Shown here one piece after another: positions 15,706-24,566 of a DNA stretch of 42,203 nucleotides. The position numbers and the translations under genes were made by a program. How positions within the stretch are numbered: position 1 is the first letter of the stretch; the number at the start of each line of letters is the position of its first letter. The notes below the pieces were generated by a model. That model did no database searches. It was not told where the DNA came from and saw nothing but the letters and a program-made list of their open reading frames with translations. Source of the DNA: Bernardetia sp. MNP-M8 (GTDB taxonomy: Bacteria; Bacteroidota; Bacteroidia; Cytophagales; Bernardetiaceae); contig NZ_CP147013.1 in NCBI RefSeq assembly GCF_037126285.1, positions 1-42,203 on the forward strand, written 5' to 3'.

Positions 15706-16272
15706 CTAAAATTTATAATTCTTTAAAAGTATAATATCATTCTGGATACTTTGAGCAGCTTTTTCTGTAATGTGAAAAGTATAATCTTTTTGAAAAGTAA
15801 ATATCATAAAACTTTTTATTTTTCCTTCTGTAAGCATTTTTCTCTGTTTTCTTCTGAGCCTCATAACAATGATTCCATCACAATTAACAGGATATTTATT
15901 TTTCTTTAAAGATTTTATAGAGCCATCTTCAAATATAAACTCAACCACTTTTCCATCTCTAATACAAACATTGTGGGAAAATACTTTTATATACAAAAAA
16001 ATCTTATTCCTTTTTCTTTTTCCGAGTTGTAAAGCCATATATTCTTTATCAGAATTATATACTCTAAAATAATAAGGACTTACATAGACGTATGGTTTTT
16101 TGGCTAATTTATCATTAAGGCTATCTATAATACCTTGTTTACGATAAGAAAGATTTTCTTTTAGATTAGGGTCAGTTACTATAGTAGAGTCAGATTGAGC
16201 ATAACTTATTCCTGTTATGCAATATATCATAAGACAAAATATAGAAGTAATAAATATTTTTTTCATTTTCAT
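15706..16272 (-). CDS. exported protein of unknown function, partner of the 14999-15703 gene
   Basis: 188 residues with a classical signal peptide (residues 1-25, ending SYAQS), so it is periplasmic, not a lipoprotein. The mature part is basic and strand-rich with a KRKRNK segment and RLRRKQRK. It starts 1 base after the T-run of the tssC terminator, so its expression must come from readthrough or a promoter inside tssC. A second ATG two codons on (16266) gives a nearly identical product. Context allows an immunity protein, but no family is recognised. Confidence 0.5.
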   Translation of the reverse strand: MKMKKIFITSIFCLMIYCITGISYAQSDSTIVTDPNLKENLSYRKQGIIDSLNDKLAKKPYVYVSPYYFRVYNSDKEYMALQLGKRKRNKIFLYIKVFSHNVCIRDGKVVEFIFEDGSIKSLKKNKYPVNCDGIIVMRLRRKQRKMLTEGKIKSFMIFTFQKDYTFHITEKAAQSIQNDIILLKNYKF

Positions 16273-16302
16273 AAAAAAGGGGATTTGAATCCCCTTTTTT
16301 TT
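16273..16302. terminator. terminator between tssC and the exported protein
   Basis: GGGGATT / AATCCCC with flanking A and T runs forms a near-perfect, bidirectional hairpin. On the minus strand the U-tract ends one base before the start codon at 16272, an unusually tight arrangement that should make expression of the next gene depend on readthrough. Confidence 0.8.
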
Positions 16303-16329
16303 ATAATTAGCTATTAATTAAAAATCAGA

Positions 16330-17694
16330 TTAGTTTTGAGCATATTCACTATCCCACTCAGTACCATCATCTCCTTTTTGTCCTTCCAATTTAATAAGGA
16401 AATTCTTTGCAGGAAAATAAGGTTTTAAGTGAATATCCATATAGATTTTATCTTTCTGAACTTTATCTTGCTCAAATCTTCTTACTTCAAAGTTTTCGAT
16501 AAGTTTATCATGACCTGTGATTCCATCTAAGAACTTCACAACTTGTTCTAAAATTTCTTTGCGAGTCTTACCTGTAAAGTTTTCAAAAGCTCTGCGATTT
16601 AAGAAATCCATAAGCACTTTTGTTACATGGTCAAATACACGAACAACAGAATAAGTCTGTAATCCGAGGTTGTCTCCATTGAAAAGAGTTTTTCCAGAAA
16701 AAGCCATTACTTTTCCATACTCATTAACCATAGGAATAAGTCCAAGGTTTTCTAAGTTAGCAATTTCACTTTTCTTGAGATCAAAAGTAACTCCATCTAC
16801 TTCGTTGATTCCACCATGCTTTTTACCAGCAGTAACCTGAGACATTAATGTTCTGTATATTTTTCCTGCTAATGCACCTGAAGGAGGAACAAACAAATCT
16901 TCTTGTTCGTTTACTTGATCAAATCGTCCACGTCCTACTAACCAGTTACAAGTCATCAAGACATTTGAACGATAGATATCTCCTCCTGTTAAGTTAGCAG
17001 CTTCAAACATTTCCATTACATCATCTGGCTCATCCAAATGAGCAAAATCTGTAACAAGCATTACTTTGTTTTCGTGAGCTATTTTTGCCCATTTTTCTAC
17101 TACTGTATTGCTGCCCAAATAACCAGGAATAACTAACAAACTATAGTTATTTCTCAAATCTAAACGATCATAATTAGCCACCAATTCTTCATGAATAGTA
17201 TCAATGAATCGTGTATTATCTAGGTCTTGAAGCTGTTCTAATTCAGCATTGATGATAGTAACATTTTTGACTTTAGATTGCTCTGTGTTTTTATAGAAAA
17301 GAGCCACTGAACGATAGGCTTGTTCTAATTCTCTAGTTTCTTTGACAGCATTTGCCAAGTTCTTCTCTAGATTTTGTTGTGAAGTATGATAATTGTCTTC
17401 ACAGTCTGCTACCATATCAGTTAAGCTATCTTTACTCTCAAGGACACTTTTCCACATCTCTAAAGATTTTTTCAATTCTTCTCTGTCAGCTTTTTTACTA
17501 GCTTCATTTAGAAAAATTTGTTTACGTGCTTTTCGACTAGGATTAAGATTTTGAGAACCTTCAATAGACATTTCAAGTAAATCAAAACCACCATATTTAG
17601 CTAATAAATCTACTTGACTCTCAAGACTTTTTCCTTTTCCTTTCTGTACTTCTGTACTGGTGCTTTGCTGCACTTTTTTTTCAGCTGTTGCCAT
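16330..17694 (-). CDS. tssC: T6SS contractile sheath large subunit TssC
   Basis: A 454-residue protein with the TssC layout: a charged helical N-terminus, a central domain with sheath-forming segments (NNYSLLVIPGYLG; VMLVTDFAHLDEPDDV), and a C-terminus with RRFEQDKVQKDKIYMDIHLKP, the conserved end shared by TssC proteins. TssC pairs with TssB to form the contractile sheath that drives the Hcp tube; ClpV later disassembles it. It follows tssB by 14 bases. Length is typical of the Bacteroidota form. Confidence 0.93.
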   Translation of the reverse strand: MATAEKKVQQSTSTEVQKGKGKSLESQVDLLAKYGGFDLLEMSIEGSQNLNPSRKARKQIFLNEASKKADREELKKSLEMWKSVLESKDSLTDMVADCEDNYHTSQQNLEKNLANAVKETRELEQAYRSVALFYKNTEQSKVKNVTIINAELEQLQDLDNTRFIDTIHEELVANYDRLDLRNNYSLLVIPGYLGSNTVVEKWAKIAHENKVMLVTDFAHLDEPDDVMEMFEAANLTGGDIYRSNVLMTCNWLVGRGRFDQVNEQEDLFVPPSGALAGKIYRTLMSQVTAGKKHGGINEVDGVTFDLKKSEIANLENLGLIPMVNEYGKVMAFSGKTLFNGDNLGLQTYSVVRVFDHVTKVLMDFLNRRAFENFTGKTRKEILEQVVKFLDGITGHDKLIENFEVRRFEQDKVQKDKIYMDIHLKPYFPAKNFLIKLEGQKGDDGTEWDSEYAQN

Positions 17695-17708
17695 ATAACT
17701 ATTATGAT

Positions 17709-18155
17709 TTATTGATTGTCTAATTCTTGAATTAAATTATTAATTGTTTCTAAAAGAACACCTTTAGCATCTGCATCTTCTAGTGCTGCTTTAAGTATTT
17801 TGTTAGTTTTGAGTTGCTTAATAATTTTTTGATATTGTTGTTTTTCAACTTCTAAATTATTTAGATAAGCACTCTGAGCAGTAATGCCTTTAACACCAAA
17901 GTCACCTAAATTTTTAAATTTTAATTCTTCAGGGCGTGTTCCTCCTTCTTTGTCTTCAAAATTTACTTTAACAGTAGGTTTGAAGTGTTCGAATACTTGT
18001 TCTGTAGTTTGTAAACCTTCTACAGTTTCAGGTCTAATGGGAGTGTCAGCAGTAAGTTTTTGAGCTATTAATGTTTTATTCAAAGGTATTTCACTAATTG
18101 CTTCACTAGCATCTTGCTTTACCTCATTCCCGCCTATTCCATAATTTGATAGCAT
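17709..18155 (-). CDS. tssB: T6SS contractile sheath small subunit TssB
   Basis: 148 residues with the TssB pattern: an N-terminal extended part, then VKVNFEDKEGGTRPEELKFKNLGDF (here residues about 59-83), and a helical C-terminus. It is the first gene of the minus-strand sheath operon and is divergent from tssK across a 336-base AT-rich spacer. TssB and TssC build the sheath together. Confidence 0.92.
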   Translation of the reverse strand: MLSNYGIGGNEVKQDASEAISEIPLNKTLIAQKLTADTPIRPETVEGLQTTEQVFEHFKPTVKVNFEDKEGGTRPEELKFKNLGDFGVKGITAQSAYLNNLEVEKQQYQKIIKQLKTNKILKAALEDADAKGVLLETINNLIQELDNQ

Positions 18156-18491
18156 AATATAAAGATAAGTTTATGATAAATTTTGGCTAAAGATACATAT
18201 TTTTTGTTTTCACTAAACATTTTTTTTAAAAAAACTAGAATCTTTCAACAGATAGTTGTACATTTGATATTGCAATAATAAAATTTTCATTTCTAATTTT
18301 ATTGTTTTTTTATATAAAAAATAAATAAAATTATATCAACTTATATTTTGAAATAAAAATATAAGTCAAATAAATTGTTATATAATAATAGAAATATAAT
18401 TTCATTAAGTTATTGAACAATAAATCTAAATTGACAATTTTTTAGAATTATAATCTTACATTGTATAGTTATTAGTTATCAAATTTAACTC
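18156..18491. promoter_or_regulatory. divergent tssB / tssK promoter region
   Basis: 336 bases, no gene, strikingly AT-rich with many short A and T tracts. It must hold the promoters of the sheath operon (minus) and the tssK operon (plus). I could not identify a reliable TAnnTTTG-type -7 element with a matching -33, so positions are left open. Confidence 0.5.
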
Positions 18492-19658
18492 ATGATCGAA
18501 CGTTCTCAACATTTTCCAATCAACTGGGTAGATGGCATGAAAATTAATAAAAATCATTTTCTTGCTACTCAAGATTATTCTCATGAGATGGTAAGAGATG
18601 CTATTGGTATTTCTACTTCTCCTATTTCATATGGATTGTTGCCCTCTAAAGTTATTGAAGAATCTGTAAAAATATCTTTAGTAATAGATAATCATAAATT
18701 ATTACGTGTCAAATTAGAAGAGTGTCATGCTATCACTCCTAATGGAAGCCGAATAGAAATCAGTTCTAAAAACTCACAGATGTTGAGTTTAGAAGAAGCT
18801 TATCCTGAGGTAGCCTTTCAGCTCAAAGAAAGTAACCAAGGAGAAATGGTATTACTTGCTAATGTTACAGTAAATCCAGAAAAGATACCTTTTGGAGAGC
18901 CTGACCCTGAGGAAAATCCTCCTCGTTATCCTTATCTTCTTCCTACTTATAAACTAAACTTAATTCCTGAAGGAAAATTTTTAGAACAAACACATAGTGG
19001 ATACGAACTAACTATTGGGAAAATTATTGTTACTCCTACCGAAACGTATTTATTAGATGATTATATTCCACCTTCTACCACAGTAAGTAGTCATCAACAT
19101 CTAATTAATATTTATGACCAAATAGATAAATTTTTGGGTCAGATAGAACTTTTTGCTGTACAAATTGCTCAAAAAATCAATCATAAAAATCAAAATAGTG
19201 ATTTAGGTATAATATTACTCCAGCTCTGTGAGCGTATTATAGATTTTACAGGCAAAGAAATTAATTCTTTCCGTTGGTTTGCTCTGCATCAATCTCCTGC
19301 CTATATGTTTGATAAAATAGTTTCATTGGCTCGTCTAATGAAAAATTTTATAGACTCTAAATCAGGTTCAGGAAAAGAAGATTTATTGAATTATTTTGCC
19401 GAATGGTGTAGCATTAGTCAAGGAGGTTTCGAAGTATTATTTACTGAAGTGGTTAATACAGGCTATAAGCATAACCAAATAGACAAAACAGCTATTTCTA
19501 CAGTCAATTTTATGAGAACCATGAGTGATTTATTTTCAGCTCTCAATCGTCTTGACTTTATTGGTAAACGTAAAGACACAGGTATTTTTGTCAAAGAGAG
19601 AGAAGAGAATTCATCATTAAATAGAACACAACGTAATCGTACATTTTTAGCAGATTAA
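18492..19658 (+). CDS. tssK: T6SS baseplate subunit TssK
   Basis: 388 residues. The N-terminus WVDGMKINKNHFLATQDY matches the conserved W-x-x-G-M-x-x-x-x-x-HF signature of TssK. A beta-rich shoulder domain follows (residues 60-170), then a helical middle and a C-terminal domain. TssK trimers link the TssF/TssG/TssE wedge to the membrane anchor. It starts the plus-strand operon with tssO 15 bases downstream. Confidence 0.92.
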   Translation: MIERSQHFPINWVDGMKINKNHFLATQDYSHEMVRDAIGISTSPISYGLLPSKVIEESVKISLVIDNHKLLRVKLEECHAITPNGSRIEISSKNSQMLSLEEAYPEVAFQLKESNQGEMVLLANVTVNPEKIPFGEPDPEENPPRYPYLLPTYKLNLIPEGKFLEQTHSGYELTIGKIIVTPTETYLLDDYIPPSTTVSSHQHLINIYDQIDKFLGQIELFAVQIAQKINHKNQNSDLGIILLQLCERIIDFTGKEINSFRWFALHQSPAYMFDKIVSLARLMKNFIDSKSGSGKEDLLNYFAEWCSISQGGFEVLFTEVVNTGYKHNQIDKTAISTVNFMRTMSDLFSALNRLDFIGKRKDTGIFVKEREENSSLNRTQRNRTFLAD

Positions 19659-19673
19659 TTTTAGTTATCAACT

Positions 19674-20195
19674 ATGGAAGTTTTAAATAAAAAAGAAAGA
19701 GCTTACTCTTTTTTACTTTTTCTACTTGTTTTTTTTATAACAGTAGGAGTCATTCTTTTAGCTGTTTTTTTTGATTATCAGATTCCTCGTAAGGAGTTGA
19801 GTCATTTGAGAAACGAGAATAGAAAAATGGCAGAAGAGTTTCAAATTCAAGAACAATTTGCCTTTAAATTAGAAGAATTAAAATCTTATACAGATTCTCT
19901 TAATGTAAAAGGAGAAGATTTTTACTTCAATCAACAAAGTGCTATTAATACAATTATTGCTATGCAGTATATTATACCTAATAGAGATAGTTTGGAGCTA
20001 AAAAGAGATAATATGTATGATAATATATTACTTGCTTACAGGCAACTCATCAATGCCAAGAAAACTATCAATACTTTAGGAGCATCTAAAGAAGAAATAG
20101 ATTTGCTTTTACAACAGTTAGAAACCTATAAAAGCGAATTAGAGATAGTAAAACGAGATTTAGAAGTCTGTAGACAGATAAATAGAGCAAGGTAA
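19674..20195 (+). CDS. tssO: T6SS subtype iii membrane protein TssO
   Basis: 173 residues: short basic cytoplasmic tail, one membrane helix (about residues 11-33), then a long coiled-coil-like periplasmic part with heptad character (two stretches, 39-60 and 115-168). This is the form of TssO, one of the Bacteroidota-specific components thought to stand in for the missing TssJLM membrane complex. Its position right after tssK supports this. It is followed by about 195 bases of AT-rich spacer. Confidence 0.75.
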   Translation: MEVLNKKERAYSFLLFLLVFFITVGVILLAVFFDYQIPRKELSHLRNENRKMAEEFQIQEQFAFKLEELKSYTDSLNVKGEDFYFNQQSAINTIIAMQYIIPNRDSLELKRDNMYDNILLAYRQLINAKKTINTLGASKEEIDLLLQQLETYKSELEIVKRDLEVCRQINRAR

Positions 20196-20303
20196 ATTGA
20201 TATATTTGAATAAAAAATAATATTTTTTTATTTGCTAAATTTCGAAATTCAAAAAAAAGACATTGTATAGTTTTTTTAAAAAAAACAGGAAAATTTTAAA
20301 AAC

Positions 20304-20311
20304 TATTTTTG
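20304..20311 (+). promoter_or_regulatory. possible -7 element for tssD
   Basis: TATTTTTG fits the Bacteroidota consensus TAnnTTTG, 80 bases upstream of the tssD ATG. The only nearby TTG (20263-20265) is too far upstream for a normal -33, so this is tentative. Confidence 0.25.
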
Positions 20312-20390
20312 TATTTATAAAATAAATGATATATTGCGTTCACAAATTTTTGTTTTATATATTTATTTATCAACCCTAATTTTTATTATT

Positions 20391-20822
20391 ATGTCTTTTA
20401 AAGTAAACCTTGAAGTAGGTGGAAGAACCTATGAAGTTCTTAATTCATTCTTTGAATTAAATCAAGAAACAGATGCTAGTGGTCGTCCTTCTGCTGTTGT
20501 AAGAGGTGGTAAACTTACTGTTAGTTTAGAATCTACATCTAATACTTTTTTCATTGAAAATATGATAGATAATTTTACTCGTCTTGATGGGAAACTTATT
20601 TACCTCAAGAGAGATACTAATGCCAAAATGAAAGAGGTAAAATTTGAAGAAGCCTATGTTGTAGGTTATAGCGAAACATTTAGTGGTGGTGGAGTAACAG
20701 GTTCTAATAAATTTGACAATGTTAGTGATCAAAACCCTACTATAGAAACTATTACTTTCTCAGCTAGAGTATTATCTGTTGAGAACGCTGTCTTGACAAA
20801 ACAGTGGGCAGAACCTATGTAA
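20391..20822 (+). CDS. tssD: TssD (Hcp-like) tube protein, main copy
   Basis: I start at the ATG (20391), not the in-frame TTG at 20334. The 143-residue protein has the Bacteroidota TssD fold: opening VNLEVGGRTYEVLNSFFELNQETDASGRP, SAVVRGGKLTVSLES, and a C-terminal ITFSARVLSVENAV-type strand. It would form the hexameric tube inside the sheath. Being the first of two short tssD genes, with its own terminator, it is probably the bulk structural tube protein, which needs higher expression than the genes around it. Confidence 0.9.
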   Translation: MSFKVNLEVGGRTYEVLNSFFELNQETDASGRPSAVVRGGKLTVSLESTSNTFFIENMIDNFTRLDGKLIYLKRDTNAKMKEVKFEEAYVVGYSETFSGGGVTGSNKFDNVSDQNPTIETITFSARVLSVENAVLTKQWAEPM

Positions 20823-20862
20823 ATGTAAGCTCCTGCTTATTGATTAGTTAATATCTTTCTAT

Positions 20863-20900
20863 AAAAAGGAGCTGTGTACAACCATACAGTTCCTTTTTTT
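20863..20900 (+). terminator. terminator after tssD
   Basis: Arms 20863-20875 and 20886-20898 (AAAAAGGAGCTGT / ACAGTTCCTTTTT, one G-T pair), 10-base loop, seven T. It sets tssD apart as a separately terminated, probably highly expressed unit. Confidence 0.85.
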
Positions 20901-20947
20901 GTATAAAAATAATTTGGGTTTTATTTTCACACTTCCATTTTTCAACT

Positions 20948-21340
20948 ATGACTTTTTTATCTGAATTACAAATTGATGAAGGAATATATACTGTACTGGA
21001 TTGTACATATAATTTCAATCAGAGTATAGACAAAAATAATAAACCTTCTAGTGTTGCTAGAGGAGGGCAGATTACACTAATAATAGAATCAAGAGGCATT
21101 ACAAATTTCCTTAAATGGATGACAGAACATGTAAATACTAAAGATGGAAAGATTATTTTTTACAGAAGAGACCAAATGGCTCGTATGTTTGAGTTATCCT
21201 TTACTAAAGCTTTTTGTATAGACTATGCAGAGCATTTTAATCATCAATCAGCTGAACCTATGCAGATTAAAATGACTATTTCTACTAAAGATATGAAAGC
21301 AAATAATGCTCTTTTTGGAAACAAATGGGCAGTAGCTTAA
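20948..21340 (+). CDS. tssD: second short TssD, candidate cargo-specific tube protein
   Basis: 130 residues of the same family as the 20391 gene, with shared features (YNFNQSIDKNNKPSS, ARGGQITLIIES, KDGKIIFYRRDQMARM) but clearly diverged. It lies directly before vgrG and the Rhs module, so it may tip the tube at VgrG or carry a particular cargo rather than act as the bulk tube. Four TssD paralogues on one replicon suggest specialised rings. Confidence 0.85.
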   Translation: MTFLSELQIDEGIYTVLDCTYNFNQSIDKNNKPSSVARGGQITLIIESRGITNFLKWMTEHVNTKDGKIIFYRRDQMARMFELSFTKAFCIDYAEHFNHQSAEPMQIKMTISTKDMKANNALFGNKWAVA

Positions 21341-21397
21341 CTATACAATAAATTATCTTTCAATTATCTTTATTATCACCCTTATTTATTTTATATC

Positions 21398-23134
21398 ATG
21401 GCTAAACCTGTTAATACCCAAATCCTTCTTGATGGACAAGCTATTCTTGTTAATAGTAGCTATACCATTACTTTAGAACAAAAAGTAGTGAGTCATCATC
21501 AGCTTATCATTACTTGCCCAACAGAATCTATTGAAAACCCATCAGGTGATTTTGCTAGTAAAGCAAAAGAATATATGGGAAAACGTTTGACTTTATTAGT
21601 TAATGAAGATCAACTCGTTTTTATAGGAGTTGTGGAAAATGTCAATATCCATAAATATGATGGTGGTCAAGGATTGTTTGTAATTACAGTGTATAGTCCT
21701 ACCTTATTAATGGCTCATGGAAAAGATTCCCAAAGCTATGAAAAGAAAAATTTAGTAGATATTATAAAAGAGGCAACGCAAGAATATCCTAGTGATAGCT
21801 TAAAGATAGTTTCTAAACCTGTCTTTAAAGAGGCTATTCCTTATACAGTACAGTATAAAGAAAGTGATTTTGATTTTATGTGTCGTCTTGCTAAGCGTTA
21901 TGGAGAATGGTTCTATTATGATGGTGAAGAAGTAAAGTTTGGAGGACATGATAATACTTCTCAACCACTTATTTTTGGAGAGGATTTGTCAGAGTTTAAT
22001 TTTGTGATGAAAGTCAGACCTCAAAATCATACTTACTTAGCTTATGATTCTGTAGAAGCAAAAACACATGATTCTTCTAACTCAGACCATAAGCAGAACG
22101 TATCAAATCCATATATAAGTAGTACAACACAAGCATCAAGTAAGTTATTTGCAAAAAAGCCCACTTCTCTCTATAATCATACGCTTTTAGAGAATGGAAA
22201 ATCAGAACTGGATTCTGTACTTAAATTAAAAGCTCAACATGCACTTAATACATTAGTTTTTAATGGAAAGAGTGATGAGCCTAAAGTAGCAATAGGAAGT
22301 GTAATAGAAGTAACAGGAAAAAACACAGAAGTTGCAGGACAAACAGATACGTATGGAAGTTATATCATTACCTCCATTACCCATTCAATTAATAACAGTG
22401 GAGAATATATCAATTCATTTGAAGGTGTACCAGTAGATATTAAAGTTCCAATTTATTTTGATGAAGATGCAGTACCTGTTTGTGAAGAACAATATGCTAT
22501 TGTAAAAGATAATAATGACCCACAAGGATTAGGACGTGTTCGTGTACAATTTCCGTGGCAAGCTATAAAAAATCAACTTTCACCTTGGATTAGCTTAACA
22601 ACCCCTCATGCAGGAAGTGAGAAAGGTATGTATTTTATTCCCGAAATAGGAGAAGAAGTTTTAGTAGGTTTTGAAAATAAAAGTGCTGAAAAGCCATTTG
22701 TAATGGGTTCTCGTTATAATGGAGGCGAAAAAACACCTCGTAAAGATCCTGAACAAAAAATTATTCAGACTAAAAGTGGTTGTACGATTATCTTAAATGA
22801 TACAGAAGGAAGTATTACTATAATAGATAAAGATGGAAGTGTTATCAATATGGATGGTGCTGGAGGAATGACTATGAAAAGTAGTAAAACAATTGTACTT
22901 CAATCAGACTCTATAGGATTATCAGCTAATACGATAGCCATAACAGGTACTAAACAAGTTTCTATAGGCTCTGATAAAGTAGTAGCAATTAGTAGTAAGA
23001 AAGATATAGTTACAAATGCTAAAAATGTAAATACTACAGCAGATGTAAAATTTGAGCTTGGAGGAAAGCAAATTGTTACCAATTCTACTGCTGATACACT
23101 TATTTCAGGCGCATTAGTCAAAATCAATTCCTAA
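21398..23134 (+). CDS. vgrG: T6SS spike protein VgrG (TssI)
   Basis: 578 residues. The first ~330 form the gp27-like base (YKESDFDFMCRLAKRYGEWFYYDG near 155-180 is a hallmark), followed by a gp5-like OB domain (KDNNDPQGLGRVRVQFPW near 368-385) and a C-terminal triple beta-helix of repeated short Gly/Asp/Ser strands (from about 460). No catalytic extension follows the helix, so this is a structural spike. The downstream order adaptor candidate, PAAR/Rhs effector, immunity indicates it carries that Rhs protein. Confidence 0.95.
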   Translation: MAKPVNTQILLDGQAILVNSSYTITLEQKVVSHHQLIITCPTESIENPSGDFASKAKEYMGKRLTLLVNEDQLVFIGVVENVNIHKYDGGQGLFVITVYSPTLLMAHGKDSQSYEKKNLVDIIKEATQEYPSDSLKIVSKPVFKEAIPYTVQYKESDFDFMCRLAKRYGEWFYYDGEEVKFGGHDNTSQPLIFGEDLSEFNFVMKVRPQNHTYLAYDSVEAKTHDSSNSDHKQNVSNPYISSTTQASSKLFAKKPTSLYNHTLLENGKSELDSVLKLKAQHALNTLVFNGKSDEPKVAIGSVIEVTGKNTEVAGQTDTYGSYIITSITHSINNSGEYINSFEGVPVDIKVPIYFDEDAVPVCEEQYAIVKDNNDPQGLGRVRVQFPWQAIKNQLSPWISLTTPHAGSEKGMYFIPEIGEEVLVGFENKSAEKPFVMGSRYNGGEKTPRKDPEQKIIQTKSGCTIILNDTEGSITIIDKDGSVINMDGAGGMTMKSSKTIVLQSDSIGLSANTIAITGTKQVSIGSDKVVAISSKKDIVTNAKNVNTTADVKFELGGKQIVTNSTADTLISGALVKINS

Positions 23135-23159
23135 ATAGTTAAGTTAATTACAGTAAGAT

Positions 23160-24551
23160 ATGTCTGAAGCATCTGCAGCACAAGAATTTAATAAAGTCAG
23201 AAATGAATGGCGTACCATTGATAAAAAACAATGGGAAATGGCTATATGGATATCTGAATACCAAGATTTAGATATTTTGGATAAATTTATGGATACTGAA
23301 GCCTCTCCTATAGGAATTTTTGATGATATTTTCTTTCGATTTAATACATTTTTTGAAAATCCAGAACAGTATGAACAAGGACTTTGGAATGAATTTTTAG
23401 CATGGTTTGAAACTCCAAATGAAAAAAAATATGATATTATTGGAGCTTTAAAAGAAGATGGATTCCTCCCTCAAGACTATAAAGTTGATTCTGATTTACC
23501 TCCTATTTTTATAAGTGTACTCAAAGAATTAAAACGATTAAAAAATACACTTAAATTAGAAGATATAAATTTTATTTTATATTTCCCTCCTGCCAAAATG
23601 CACCAAAAAAACTGGGCAAAATGGTTTGAGAGTAAATTAGGAAGTGGAAAAATACCAAAAGATATTCGTTTTGCTGCTATTGATTTACGCCAAGAAAGAG
23701 TATTAAAAGATGTGCAATCTACTTATGGAAAACAAAGAGTAAGAGAATTGTATGTTGATTTGGATATGCTTGCAGCTATGAACAACGAAATGGATAAAGA
23801 TAGTGAAGCAGGCAAACCAAATAGTCCAGTAGGCAAGTTTCAAAAGCAAGTACGAAAAGTTATGGAAGCTACTGCCAATAATAAAATCGATTTAGACAAA
23901 GAAACAACAAGACTCAAAACACTTGGCTACAGACTTAACTTGCTAAATACAAAATCTTCTGCACATTTAATTTGTGCCATTGCATTTTCTAGCAAACAAA
24001 AAACAGAAAAATCATTTCAAGAAGTAAATGCTGCCATTAAACTGACAGAAAGAGGAATGATGGAAAATGTAGAAGGAGCTTATCCTGTGTGGCGTGCAGC
24101 CATGCTATTGAAAGCAGCTTTATACATGACTGATAAAGATAATGAACAAGCTATTTTTTGTTATAGAAAACTAACAGAAAAATCAAAGGAGCAAAAAGAT
24201 GTCTTTTATACCATGGAAGGTTTCCGACAAAGTGCCTTCTTGTTTGCACAAATGAAAAGATGGAAAGAAGCTTGGACAGACTGTATGCTTTCTTTAGAAG
24301 CAGGTTCTTTATTAGAACAAGAAATGAGAAGAAGTTCTACCTATTTATTTAGTGCTGAATTAGCACTAGAAATAGCTAAACAATCAAAACGTCCTTTATC
24401 TGATATACAAATACTGCACGATGCATTCACGACATTAATAGGAGAAGATTGGCAAAATCTCTTGGAAGGAAAAGAAGCACTCACACAAGATTATCTTCAA
24501 CAAGAAGTAGAGCAAAACGTCGAAAATGCTTTAAGTAAACAAAACGTTTAA
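23160..24551 (+). CDS. unrecognised protein between vgrG and rhs, candidate effector adaptor
   Basis: A 463-residue soluble protein with no signal. Residues 1-130 contain aromatic-rich helices (KKQWEMAIWISEYQDL; EQGLWNEFLAWFETPNEKK). The middle includes an alpha/beta segment (FILYFPPAKMHQKNWAKWFESK, then IRFAAIDLRQERVL), and residues 250-440 look like helical repeats of the TPR type (AAMLLKAALYMTDKDNEQAIFCYRKL; SAFLFAQMKRWKEAWTDCMLSLEAG). It starts 26 bases after vgrG and ends 16 bases before rhs. In other T6SSs this slot holds a chaperone or adaptor (DUF4123, DUF1795/EagR, DUF2169); this protein resembles none I know. Adaptor role is inferred. Confidence 0.55.
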   Translation: MSEASAAQEFNKVRNEWRTIDKKQWEMAIWISEYQDLDILDKFMDTEASPIGIFDDIFFRFNTFFENPEQYEQGLWNEFLAWFETPNEKKYDIIGALKEDGFLPQDYKVDSDLPPIFISVLKELKRLKNTLKLEDINFILYFPPAKMHQKNWAKWFESKLGSGKIPKDIRFAAIDLRQERVLKDVQSTYGKQRVRELYVDLDMLAAMNNEMDKDSEAGKPNSPVGKFQKQVRKVMEATANNKIDLDKETTRLKTLGYRLNLLNTKSSAHLICAIAFSSKQKTEKSFQEVNAAIKLTERGMMENVEGAYPVWRAAMLLKAALYMTDKDNEQAIFCYRKLTEKSKEQKDVFYTMEGFRQSAFLFAQMKRWKEAWTDCMLSLEAGSLLEQEMRRSSTYLFSAELALEIAKQSKRPLSDIQILHDAFTTLIGEDWQNLLEGKEALTQDYLQQEVEQNVENALSKQNV

Positions 24552-24566
24552 AATTTTAACCCTATT

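Noticed and set aside
18431-18454. TTGACA followed by TATAAT, resembling a sigma-70 promoter for tssK
   Set aside because: The spacing is only 12 bases, and Bacteroidota use a different consensus (TTTG / TAnnTTTG).
20334-20390. N-terminal extension of tssD from a TTG start
   Set aside because: It adds a hydrophobic leader foreign to TssD; the ATG at 20391 gives the standard N-terminus.
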